Source: CAVRZY01 sp963725415
Lineage (GTDB): Bacteria; Acidobacteriota; Terriglobia; Bryobacterales; Bryobacteraceae
DNA length: 14,131 bases
Assembly: GCA_963725415.1 (NCBI GenBank)
Contig: CAVRZY010000140.1
Location: 1-14,131, forward strand
Reading direction: 5' to 3'
Shown: piece after piece, positions 1 to 7,897 of the stretch
How the letters are laid out: each line of letters opens with the position of its first letter
Numbering within the stretch: the first letter of the stretch is position 1
The notes under the pieces: generated by a model
What the model saw: the letters and a program-made list of their open reading frames with translations, nothing else
Databases searched by the model: none
What the model was told of the DNA's origin: nothing
Translations under genes and position numbers: made by a program

Positions 1-392
1 GGTCGCAAGGTCCGCACCAGCATGGAAATCCTCGACCACCTCTCGCTGTCCTTCGAGTTTCCCAACGGCATCCACGTCAACTTTGAAGCCAATCAGATGA
101 GCCGCCCGGATTCGGCCGGGTCGGCGAAGAGTTCACCGGCGCCAAGGGCGTGCTGGCCACCTCCCGAGGCCGAATGGTGCATTACAAGGGACCTAAGGAC
201 ACCGAAACCCTCGAGTCCAAGCGGGATATCACCTTCGACGGCATCGAAGCCTTTCTGGGCCGCATCCTCAGCGGGGATATCGAAAACGTCGCCGAGCGCT
301 CCGCCCGCAGCACCATGATCGCCATTCTCGGCCGCACCGCGCTCTACACCGGCAAGGAAGCCACCTGGAAGGGCTTGTTCGCCGGAATCTAG
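1..392 (+). pseudogene. Gfo/Idh/MocA-family oxidoreductase, 3' end only, apparent frameshift near 103-107
   Basis: This is the C-terminal part of an NAD(P)-dependent sugar/inositol-type oxidoreductase; the 5' part lies outside the window. Frame 1 reads through LSFEFPNGIHVNFEANQMSR (about 49-105). Homology then continues in frame 3 as PGFGRVGEEFTGAKGVLAT and ends at the TAG at 390-392 after GKEATWKGLFAGI. These segments fit the C-terminal beta-sheet domain of Gfo/Idh/MocA proteins. Joining the frames needs one extra C in the C run at 105-107, so the window looks one base short there. Either the gene is broken or the base was lost in assembly. A GTG at 150 could be called as the start of a short gene, but that would be an artefact of the shift. 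The stop is 7 bp before the PIG-L gene, suggesting co-transcription. Family assignment is fairly secure; substrate is unknown. Confidence 0.72.
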
Positions 393-399
393 AGGCCTG

Positions 400-1224
400 A
401 TGCTGGCGCCGCACGGCAACATCCGTCTGATCGCCATTGGCGCGCATCCCGACGACTGCGAGTACTACGCCGGTGGCACTGCCGCTCTCTTTGCCGGCCT
501 CGGCCACGCGGTGAAGTTTGTTTCCCTGACCAATGGCGATGCCGGGCATCACGCCGAAGGTGGAGGCGCGCTGGCCAGACGCCGGCGCGCCGAATCCGTC
601 GAGGCCGGCCGGCGCCTTGGCATCACTGAATACGAAACGCTCGATCACCATGACGGCGAACTGCTGCCCACCCTGGAGGCGCGCCACCAAGTCATTCGCC
701 TCATCCGGCAGTGGCAGCCCGACATCGTCCTGACGCACCGGCCCAACGATTACCACCCCGACCACCGCTACACCGGCGTGCTCGTCGAAGACGCCGCCTT
801 CCTGGTGACCGTGCCCAACGCTTGCCCCGATACGCCACCCCTCCCCAGCAGCCCGGTCTTCCTCTACTTCCAGGACCAGTTCCAAAAGCCGGCGCCCTTT
901 CGTCCCGACATCGCTGTCGCCATCGACGGCGTCTGGGAGAAAAAACTGGACGCGCTCGACGCCCACGTCTCCCAGTTCTACGAGTGGCTGCCCTGGCTGG
1001 ACGGCCGGCTCAGCGAAGTTCCCAAAGATCCTGCCGAGCGCAGGAAATGGCTGGCCCGCACGCGCACCCCGGAACTCACCCCAGCCGTCCGCGCCGCGCT
1101 CGAAAAATGCTATGGCTCCGAGACAGCGGCACAGTTCCATCACGCCGAGGCCTTCGAGGTCTGCGAATACGGCCGCCAGCCCAACCAAGCCGATCTACAC
1201 CAACTGTTTCCGATGGTGAAGTAA
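400..1224 (+). CDS. PIG-L (LmbE-like) family zinc-dependent deacetylase
   Basis: This 274-aa protein belongs to the PIG-L/LmbE family, zinc enzymes that remove N-acetyl groups from amino sugars or similar conjugates. Visible motifs are GAHPDDCE at residues 14-21, with H16 and D19 as likely zinc ligands and D18 as likely catalytic base. HRPNDYHPDHR follows at 113-123, where H122 would be the third ligand. NGDAGHH at 45-51 is also typical. No signal peptide is seen, so the enzyme should be cytoplasmic. The ATG at 400 puts the HPDD motif at the usual distance from the N-terminus. It sits 7 bp after the oxidoreductase stop, and its own stop is 4 bp before selA. PIG-L genes beside Gfo/Idh/MocA genes suggest carbohydrate or glycoconjugate catabolism, but the substrate cannot be named from sequence. 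Confidence 0.9.
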   Translation: MLAPHGNIRLIAIGAHPDDCEYYAGGTAALFAGLGHAVKFVSLTNGDAGHHAEGGGALARRRRAESVEAGRRLGITEYETLDHHDGELLPTLEARHQVIRLIRQWQPDIVLTHRPNDYHPDHRYTGVLVEDAAFLVTVPNACPDTPPLPSSPVFLYFQDQFQKPAPFRPDIAVAIDGVWEKKLDALDAHVSQFYEWLPWLDGRLSEVPKDPAERRKWLARTRTPELTPAVRAALEKCYGSETAAQFHHAEAFEVCEYGRQPNQADLHQLFPMVK

Positions 1225-1228
1225 TACC

Positions 1229-2554
1229 TTGAATCCCTCCGATCAGCTTCGTACCCTGCCCTCCGTAGACGAGGTTCTGTCCCGCCTTGAACACCTCCTG
1301 GGTCCGTTCCCCCGCAAGCTGGTGGTGGCCGAGATCCGCCGGGTTCTCGATCAGGCCCGCGCGGAGATCCGCTCCGGCGGGCAAGCCAGCGAACTCTCGG
1401 TCGAGACGCGAGTCGAGCAGGTTCTGGCGGCGCTCCTCCGCCCTTCCCTGAAACGTGTCATCAACGCCACCGGCGTGGTTCTGCATACCAACCTGGGCCG
1501 CGCCCCGCTGGCTTCGTTCACTCCCATCCTCGGCTACTCGGACGTGGAATACGACCTGGCCGCGGGACAGCGGGGCAAACGCGACGTGCATGCCGCCCCG
1601 CTGCTCGAGCGCCTGCTCGGCAGGCCCGCCATTGCCGTCAACAACAACGCCGCGGCCGTCCTCCTGGCCCTGCACGAGTTGGCCGCCGGCCACGAAGTCA
1701 TCGTCTCTCGCGGGGAGCTGATCGAGATCGGCGACGCCTTTCGCATCCCCGAAATCATGGCCCACTCGGGCGCCATCCTCTGCGAAGTCGGAACCACCAA
1801 CCGCACCCACATCGACGACTACCGCGCCGCCATCACCGACCGCACGCGCCTCTTGCTCCGCGTCCACCCCAGCAACTTTCGCATCCAGGGATTCACCGCC
1901 CGGCCCCAATTGAAAGAGCTGGTCGCCCTGGGGAAAGAGAAAGGCATCCCTGTCTACGAGGACCTGGGTAGCGGCTGCGTGACCGACCTGCGCGAATTCG
2001 GCCTCGATGAGCCCCTGGTCTCCGAAAGCTTCAAGGCGGGCGTGGACCTCGTCTCCTTCAGCGGAGATAAGCTGCTCGCTGGACCGCAGGCCGGAATCCT
2101 GGCCGGAAATCCCGAATTGGTCGCCCGCCTGCGTCGCAGCCCCATGTACCGCGCCTTGCGTCTGGACAAGCTGATCTACCAGGCTCTGGAGACCACGCTC
2201 CGCCACTTGCTGCTGGAACGCTGGGATCAGCTCCCCGCCCTGCGCATGATTCGTCAAAGCCCCGAGGAGATTCGCGCCCGCGCCGAACGGCTCCTCACCA
2301 AAACCCCCGGCCTGCGCGCCCAGCTCACGCCGGGGCACTCCCTGATTGGCGGCGGCTCCACCCCCGAGCAGTCCTTGCCCACCTGCTTGATCGCCATCGC
2401 TTCCGAAGATCTCCCGGCGCTCGAGCAGCGCCTGCGGTCCCTCCACCCGCCCGTCATCGCCCGCATCGAACAGGACCGCTTGCTGCTGGATCTTCGGACC
2501 GTGTTTCCGGAAGAGGAAGACGAGCTGGCCGCGGCTCTTCAGGCCCTTTCCTGA
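1229..2554 (+). CDS. selA: L-seryl-tRNA(Sec) selenium transferase SelA
   Basis: SelA is a PLP enzyme that converts seryl-tRNA(Sec) to selenocysteinyl-tRNA(Sec) using selenophosphate. The 441-aa protein is close to the E. coli length (463) and full in domain order. It has an N-terminal helical domain (about 1-65), then the NATGVVLHTNLGRAPL signature, NNNAAAVLLAL, VSRGELIEIGDAFRIPEIM and EVGTTNRTH. The PLP lysine motif SFSGDKLLAGPQAG has K281 as the Schiff-base lysine. I chose the TTG at 1229 because it gives the normal N-terminus and lies 4 bp after the PIG-L stop; no strong Shine-Dalgarno is visible. The 3' end overlaps the convergent efp by 16 bp. No selB, selC or selD is in the window, so a working selenocysteine pathway is inferred, not shown. 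SelA-like ammonia lyases exist, but the motifs here favour true SelA. Confidence 0.93.
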   Translation: MNPSDQLRTLPSVDEVLSRLEHLLGPFPRKLVVAEIRRVLDQARAEIRSGGQASELSVETRVEQVLAALLRPSLKRVINATGVVLHTNLGRAPLASFTPILGYSDVEYDLAAGQRGKRDVHAAPLLERLLGRPAIAVNNNAAAVLLALHELAAGHEVIVSRGELIEIGDAFRIPEIMAHSGAILCEVGTTNRTHIDDYRAAITDRTRLLLRVHPSNFRIQGFTARPQLKELVALGKEKGIPVYEDLGSGCVTDLREFGLDEPLVSESFKAGVDLVSFSGDKLLAGPQAGILAGNPELVARLRRSPMYRALRLDKLIYQALETTLRHLLLERWDQLPALRMIRQSPEEIRARAERLLTKTPGLRAQLTPGHSLIGGGSTPEQSLPTCLIAIASEDLPALEQRLRSLHPPVIARIEQDRLLLDLRTVFPEEEDELAAALQALS

Positions 2555-3096
2555 TACGTCCCCTCGGCCGTGCTCACGCGGATTTTCTCCCCCGGGTTGA
2601 TGAACGGCGGGACCTGCACCACCAGCCCGCTCTCCAGCTTGGCCGGCTTGGTAACGTTGGACACCGATGCCCCCTTCAGCCCCGGTTCGGTCTCCACCAC
2701 TTTCAGGTCCACAGTGGCCGGCAGCTCCACGCTGATCGGCCGTCCGTCATAGAACTCCACCTTCACCGCGAGCTGCGGAACCAGATACTGAATGGCGTCT
2801 CCGAGCACCTCCTTCGTCAGGTGTACCTGCTCGAAGTTCTCGGTGTTCATGAAGTAGTAGAAGTCGCCCTCGTCGTACAGGAATTCCATCTGGTGTTCTT
2901 CCAGCGCCGCGCGCTCCACGCGGTCTTCCGAAGAGAAACGGTGCTCGATCATGCCGCCGCTGCGGAGGTTCCGCATCTTGGCCTGCACGAACCCCCTCAG
3001 GTTTCCCGGCGTGCGATGGAACACGCTGAAGATCGAGAACAGCTCGTTGTTGAACTTGATGACCATGCCCGGACGAAGCTGCGTGGAAGAAATCAT
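2539..3096 (-). CDS. efp: Translation elongation factor P
   Basis: EF-P binds ribosomes stalled at consecutive prolines and stimulates peptide bond formation. The 185-aa product (E. coli 188) starts MISSTQLRPGMVIKF and contains all three beta-barrel domains, including VELPATVDLKVVETEPGLKG and the C-terminal VPPFINPGEKIRVSTAEGTY. The reading frame is open upstream to 3453, but the ATG at 3094-3096 matches the usual EF-P N-terminus. The tip of the domain I loop reads RTPGNLRGF. By alignment with E. coli, the position of the modified Lys34 is Asn32 here, so a lysyl- or rhamnosyl-modified tip is not evident. No Shine-Dalgarno precedes the start. A TGTTAAGAT motif ends 13 nt upstream, suggesting a very short leader. 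The 3' end overlaps selA convergently. Confidence 0.95.
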   Translation of the reverse strand: MISSTQLRPGMVIKFNNELFSIFSVFHRTPGNLRGFVQAKMRNLRSGGMIEHRFSSEDRVERAALEEHQMEFLYDEGDFYYFMNTENFEQVHLTKEVLGDAIQYLVPQLAVKVEFYDGRPISVELPATVDLKVVETEPGLKGASVSNVTKPAKLESGLVVQVPPFINPGEKIRVSTAEGTYQERA

Positions 3097-3109
3097 GGCC
3101 GCAATCGCA

Positions 3110-3118
3110 ATCTTAACA
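3110..3118 (-). promoter_or_regulatory. Putative extended -10 promoter for efp (TGTTAAGAT)
   Basis: On the minus strand TGTTAAGAT fits the extended -10 pattern TG-N-TATAAT in TG and four of six hexamer bases. It ends exactly 13 nt before the efp ATG, so transcription would begin only about 5-7 nt before the start codon. No good -35 box is visible, as can be tolerated by extended -10 promoters. rpiB has the same motif at the same distance. Confidence 0.45.
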
Positions 3119-3147
3119 AAAGGAATACGGGCCGTGGGGATGAGCGC

Positions 3148-3207
3148 GTAATTCGGGGACAGGCGACGAATTCTGCTTCCTGAATTCGTTGCCTGTACCC
3201 GAATTAC
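3148..3207. repeat. 60-bp near-perfect palindrome (26-bp arms, 8-nt loop)
   Basis: The left arm (3148-3173) and right arm (3182-3207) are reverse complements at 24 of 26 positions, separated by TGCTTCCT. Each arm carries an outer GTAATTCGGG-type block and an inner GAATTC. The element lies between the aminotransferase and efp. The TAA stop of the aminotransferase (3204-3206 on the plus strand) is inside the right arm. Size and structure resemble REP or MITE-like palindromes mobilised by REP-associated (IS200-type) transposases; that origin is inference. It has no T-tract on either side, so it is not a classical rho-independent terminator, but the hairpin could still attenuate read-through into efp or protect the 3' end of the upstream message. 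Confidence 0.8.
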
Positions 3208-4334
3208 TCTCCCAAAACGCCCCCCAGCTCCCTGGCCAGCCGTTCGATATCCTCTTCGTTGTTGTAGAAGTGGGTCGAGACGCGCAGGTTGTTGTGGCGG
3301 GCCGAGATCAGCACCCGGCGCGCCTTCATCTCCCGGGCTATCCACGAAGCGTCCCGCCCCTCGAAACGCGCAGCCACGATCGGGGAGTTGAAATACGGCG
3401 ATTCCTCCCCCGGCAAGCGCGCCCCCAGCCGCCGCAGGCTGGCGCGCGCGCATTCGGCCAGTTCCAAATCGCGCCGCTCGATCGCCTCCGGCCCGATTTC
3501 CAGGATCATCTCCAGGGAAGCCTGCATGCCGTACAGCACCGCGAAAGTCAACATGCCGCCCTCGTACTTCTCGGCCTCGCTGGCGAACTCCGGTGCGCCG
3601 TGGTGCAAGTTATCCACCGAGCGCCAGTCGCGATGGCTCCGCCAGCCGATCACGTTGGGCTGGAGCCGCTCGCGCAAGGAAGGCTGCACATACATGAACC
3701 CCGCGCCGTTAGGCGACAGCAGCCATTTGTAGGCGTGCACGGCGTACATGTCCACTGGGATCTCGTCCACGTCGAAGGTCAGCGCGCCCAGGCTCTGTGT
3801 CCCGTCTACGTAAAGCAGGATGTCGCGCTCCCGCAGGCACTGCCCGATCTCCACCAGGGGCGGGCGAAAGCCGTTGGTGTAGTTGACCTCGCTGATCGCC
3901 ACCAGCCGGGTGCGCGGAGTCACGGCCTGGTGGAATCCCTCCCACGGCGTCTCCACGAACTCGATGCCGTGCCGCCGGCACAGCGCCGGGTAGTAGAGAT
4001 TGTTGGGGAATTCGTCCTCCAGCGTCACGATGCGGTCACCGGGCCGCCAGTCGATGCCCCCGATCAGCAGCGACAGCGCCGTGGCGGCGTTCGGAACGAA
4101 GGCGATGTCGGAGGGCTGGCAGTGGATCAGTCGCGCCACCAGGCCCCGGATGCGGTTCGCATCCTCGAACCACGTCAGAAAGTCCGAGCACGCCAGTTCG
4201 TCCCGGTGCGCCAAGTGGCGCGCCATGGCTTCGGTGGCCCGCCTGGGAAGCTGGCCGAAGGTGGCGGTATTCAGGTAGGTCCATCCCGCTACAGCCGGGA
4301 ACTCGGCGCGAATCTTTTCCCAATCAACCGCCAT
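3204..4334 (-). CDS. Class V aminotransferase (isopenicillin N epimerase/NifS-like fold), no catalytic Cys
   Basis: This 376-aa fold-type I PLP enzyme starts MAVDWEKIRAEFPAVAGWTY. The family signatures are YLNTATFGQLP (20-30), the cofactor-binding YVDGTQSLGAL (175-185, D177 and Q180) and HAYKWLLSPNGAG (200-212, PLP lysine K203). The C-terminal part reads ISARHNNLRVSTHFYNNEED; the RxGHHC loop that carries the active-site cysteine in SufS/CsdA desulfurases and related selenocysteine lyases is absent. A role as epimerase, lyase or aminotransferase on an amino-acid-like substrate is therefore more likely than desulfurase. I prefer the ATG at 4332-4334 over an upstream start at 4412, because it gives the family N-terminus and overlaps the proS stop in ATGGCGGTTGA, typical of translational coupling. 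The substrate is unknown. Confidence 0.85.
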   Translation of the reverse strand: MAVDWEKIRAEFPAVAGWTYLNTATFGQLPRRATEAMARHLAHRDELACSDFLTWFEDANRIRGLVARLIHCQPSDIAFVPNAATALSLLIGGIDWRPGDRIVTLEDEFPNNLYYPALCRRHGIEFVETPWEGFHQAVTPRTRLVAISEVNYTNGFRPPLVEIGQCLRERDILLYVDGTQSLGALTFDVDEIPVDMYAVHAYKWLLSPNGAGFMYVQPSLRERLQPNVIGWRSHRDWRSVDNLHHGAPEFASEAEKYEGGMLTFAVLYGMQASLEMILEIGPEAIERRDLELAECARASLRRLGARLPGEESPYFNSPIVAARFEGRDASWIAREMKARRVLISARHNNLRVSTHFYNNEEDIERLARELGGVLGE

Positions 4335-6045
4335 GGGGAGTTGCGCCCTGGACTTTCTCCCACACGAACCGCGCCGCCTCCGCCACCGGAACGTCCCAGG
4401 ACTGCTTACCACGGCGTTCGAGCACTTCCACCCTGCCCTGCGCCAGCTTCTTGCCCACCGTGATGCGGAACGGGACCCCGATCAGGTCGGCATCCTTGAA
4501 CTTCACCCCGGGGCGCTCGTCGCGATCGTCCAGCAGAACCTCCAGGCCCGCCGACCGGCAGCTCCGGCGAAGCTCCTCGGCCGCGCTCATCTGCGCCGCG
4601 TCGGAGTTGTTCACCGGCGTGATGATGACGTGGAAGGGCGCGATGGAGACCGGCAATGCCATGCCGTCAGCGTCGCTATACAGCTCCACCGCCGCGCTCA
4701 GGATGCGCTCCATGCCGATCCCGTAGGAGCCCATGATGGGCGTGATTTCCTGGCCCTCGGCGTTCAACACCCGCAGCCCCATCGACTCCGAGTACTTGTA
4801 GCCCAGCTTGAAGATGTGCCCGACTTCGATCGTTCGGCGCAGCTCTACAGGCCCGCCGCAATTCAGGCAGCCATCTCCCGCCGCCACCTGCCGCAGGTCC
4901 CTGTACTCCGGCGTGAAGTCTTCGCCCGGAGTGACCTGCCGCAAGTGGTAATCGTTCTTGTTGGCCCCGGCGATCATGTTGCGGCGACCGTCCAGGGCCC
5001 AATCGGCCAGGATGCGCATGCCTTTCACGCCCACCGGGCCCAGCGATCCCGCATCCGCGCCGAACCAGCCCACAATCTCGGCTGGATGCGCGGGCCGGAT
5101 CTCGGCAGCCTCCAGCGCGCCGGCCAGCTTGGTTTCGCTGAGCTGGTGGTCGCCGCGCAGCAGTACCAGCACCGGGAAACCATCCGCCACCATGACCAAG
5201 CTCTTGATCTGCGCGCTTTCCGGCAGCCCGGTGAACTGGGCCACTTCGGCGATGGTCTTGCGTCCCGGCGTGTGAAACTCCTCCGGCGCCAAGTCCCCCT
5301 CCGCATCCGGCGCTGCCGGCGGCCTGGCATTCGACACAGCTTTCTCCAGGTTGGCTGCATAGCGGCAGCCCGGGCACTCGATGATCCAGTCTTCGCCCGC
5401 CTCCGACCGCACCATGAATTCGTGGGACTGGCTTCCCCCCATGGCCCCCGAGTGCGCCTCCACCGCCACGTACTCCAACCCGCAGCGCTCGAAGATGCGG
5501 CAGTATGCCCCGTAGTGCTTCTCGTAGGCCCGATCCAGACCGGCCGCATCCAGATCGAAGGTATAGGAGTCCTTCATGATGAACTGGCGCACCCGCAGCA
5601 GGCCGGACCGCGGGCGCGGTTCGTCGCGGAACTTCGTCTGGATCTGGTACCAGATCTGCGGGAGCTGCTTATAGCTGCGCAGCTCGCCCCGGGCGATGGC
5701 GGTCATGACTTCCTCGTGCGTCATGCCCAGACACAGGTCGCGCTGGAAGCGGTCCTTGAGGCGGAACATGTTGTCGCCCATCAGCTCCCAGCGGCCCGAC
5801 TCCTGCCACAGTTCGGCCGGATTCAGCGCCGGCAGCAGCATTTCCTGCGCCCCGATGGCGTCCATCTCCTCGCGCACGATCTGGATGATCTTGTTCAGTG
5901 AGCGCTGCGCCAAGAACAGATAGCTGTAGATGCCCGCCGAAAGCTGGCGGATGTAGCCCGCCCTCAGCAGCAGCCGGTGGCTGGTTACTTCAGCCTCCGC
6001 GGGATCCTCCCGCAGGGTGGGGATGAATAGTCGGCTCCAACGCAT
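4324..6045 (-). CDS. proS: Prolyl-tRNA synthetase (bacterial type with editing domain)
   Basis: ProS charges tRNA(Pro) with proline in the cytoplasm. The 573-aa product is almost the length of E. coli ProS (572). Order of parts: class II motif 1 region (LLLRAGYIRQLSAGIYSYL), motif 2 region with FRDEPRPRSGLLRVRQF and FIMKDSYTFD, then the inserted cis-editing (INS) domain with TGLPESAQIKSLVMVADGFP. Motif 3 follows (GSYGIGMERILSAAVE), then the anticodon-binding domain ending with DDRDERPGVKFKDADLIGVP. Two Cys pairs (CPGC, CLNC) flank the editing domain. The start at 6043-6045 (MRWSRLFIPTLREDPAEAE) is the canonical N-terminus; the frame is open further upstream but shows no homology-like sequence. 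The stop overlaps the aminotransferase start by 11 bp. It is transcribed divergently from rpiB. Confidence 0.96.
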   Translation of the reverse strand: MRWSRLFIPTLREDPAEAEVTSHRLLLRAGYIRQLSAGIYSYLFLAQRSLNKIIQIVREEMDAIGAQEMLLPALNPAELWQESGRWELMGDNMFRLKDRFQRDLCLGMTHEEVMTAIARGELRSYKQLPQIWYQIQTKFRDEPRPRSGLLRVRQFIMKDSYTFDLDAAGLDRAYEKHYGAYCRIFERCGLEYVAVEAHSGAMGGSQSHEFMVRSEAGEDWIIECPGCRYAANLEKAVSNARPPAAPDAEGDLAPEEFHTPGRKTIAEVAQFTGLPESAQIKSLVMVADGFPVLVLLRGDHQLSETKLAGALEAAEIRPAHPAEIVGWFGADAGSLGPVGVKGMRILADWALDGRRNMIAGANKNDYHLRQVTPGEDFTPEYRDLRQVAAGDGCLNCGGPVELRRTIEVGHIFKLGYKYSESMGLRVLNAEGQEITPIMGSYGIGMERILSAAVELYSDADGMALPVSIAPFHVIITPVNNSDAAQMSAAEELRRSCRSAGLEVLLDDRDERPGVKFKDADLIGVPFRITVGKKLAQGRVEVLERRGKQSWDVPVAEAARFVWEKVQGATPHGG

Positions 6046-6073
6046 CGATCGTTTCCGCAGGGAATAACAACGA

Positions 6074-6079
6074 ATTCTA
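6074..6079 (-). promoter_or_regulatory. Possible proS -10 box (TAGAAT)
   Basis: The short AT-rich gap between the divergent proS and rpiB starts holds TAGAAT on the minus strand, about 28 nt before the proS ATG. No TG extension and no convincing -35 are seen, so this is only a candidate. The gap must hold both promoters. Confidence 0.3.
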
Positions 6080-6089
6080 AATCTTAGCA

Positions 6090-6098
6090 TGTTAAAAT
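6090..6098 (+). promoter_or_regulatory. Putative extended -10 promoter for rpiB (TGTTAAAAT)
   Basis: TGTTAAAAT fits the extended -10 consensus with TG and five of six hexamer bases. It ends 13 nt before the ATG at 6112, the same distance as the efp motif. An alternative ATG at 6097 overlaps this box and could not be transcribed from it, which supports the 6112 start. No clear -35 is visible. Confidence 0.5.
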
Positions 6099-6111
6099 GG
6101 CTCTTCTCCCT

Positions 6112-6576
6112 ATGAAAATTGCCATCGGCGCAGACCACGCCGGCTTTCTCCTGAAAGAGCAGTTATGCCAGAGCCTGCAACAAAAGGGCCACCAGGTGTT
6201 TGACCGTGGCACGAGTTCCCAGGAATCCTGCGATTACCCGGACTACGCTGCCACCGTCGCCCGCGACGTGGCAGAAGCCCGAGCGGATCGAGGCATCCTC
6301 ATCTGCGCCACCGGCGTGGGCATGTCCATCGCCGCCAACAAAATTCCCGGAGTTCGCGCCGCCCTGGGCGTTAGCCCGGAGGAAGTCGAGCTGACACGCC
6401 GCCACAACGATGCCAACGTGCTCACCTTGGGAGCGAAGTTCACCGATGCATCCAGCGCACAGGCCCTGGTGGATGTCTTTCTGAACACCGAATTCGACGG
6501 CGGTCGCCACAGCCGCCGCCTCCAGAAGATCGCCGCGCTGGAACCCAGTGGGGCAGGCCCCCGGCCTACCAAGTAG
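6112..6576 (+). CDS. rpiB: Ribose-5-phosphate isomerase B
   Basis: RpiB interconverts ribose 5-phosphate and ribulose 5-phosphate in the pentose phosphate pathway. The 154-aa protein begins MKIAIGADHAGFLLKE. It shows the family's substrate loop and active-site cysteine in ILICATGVGMSIAANK (CATG where CGTG is commoner), then NDANVLTLGAK. The frame is open five codons upstream to an ATG at 6097, but the 6112 start matches the family and leaves room for the -10 box. No Shine-Dalgarno is seen. The last residues, roughly GAGPRPTK, are encoded by a GC-rich palindromic repeat (6551-6570) and look like an added tail. glyA follows, and rpiB-glyA adjacency is common in bacteria. Confidence 0.93.
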   Translation: MKIAIGADHAGFLLKEQLCQSLQQKGHQVFDRGTSSQESCDYPDYAATVARDVAEARADRGILICATGVGMSIAANKIPGVRAALGVSPEEVELTRRHNDANVLTLGAKFTDASSAQALVDVFLNTEFDGGRHSRRLQKIAALEPSGAGPRPTK

Positions 6577-6595
6577 GACAGGCCCATGGCCTGTC
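6551..6595. repeat. Tandem small palindromes of the AGGCC-N3-GGCCT type between rpiB and glyA
   Basis: Two small hairpins lie side by side. The first, AGGCC-CCC-GGCCT, is within the last codons of rpiB. The second, GACAGGCC-CAT-GGCCTGTC at 6577-6595, starts right after the rpiB stop and has a perfect 8-bp stem. The same core occurs at 10030-10050. There is no T-tract, so this is a short dispersed repeat rather than a standard terminator, though the hairpin may affect rpiB/glyA mRNA. Confidence 0.65.
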
Positions 6596-6613
6596 ACGTA
6601 CAGATAGACACAA

Positions 6614-7897
<1,284 letters not shown>

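Noticed and set aside
150..392. Short independent gene starting at GTG 150
   Set aside because: It is the C-terminal part of the oxidoreductase after the frameshift; homology continues upstream in the other frame.
268..1188. Long minus-strand open frame opposite the PIG-L gene
   Set aside because: It is a GC-rich antisense shadow; the plus strand has clear PIG-L motifs, and the antisense protein has no recognisable domain.
1076..2446. 456-codon minus-strand open frame opposite selA
   Set aside because: Low-complexity Gly/Ala/Gln-rich translation and full overlap with an unmistakable SelA indicate a shadow frame.
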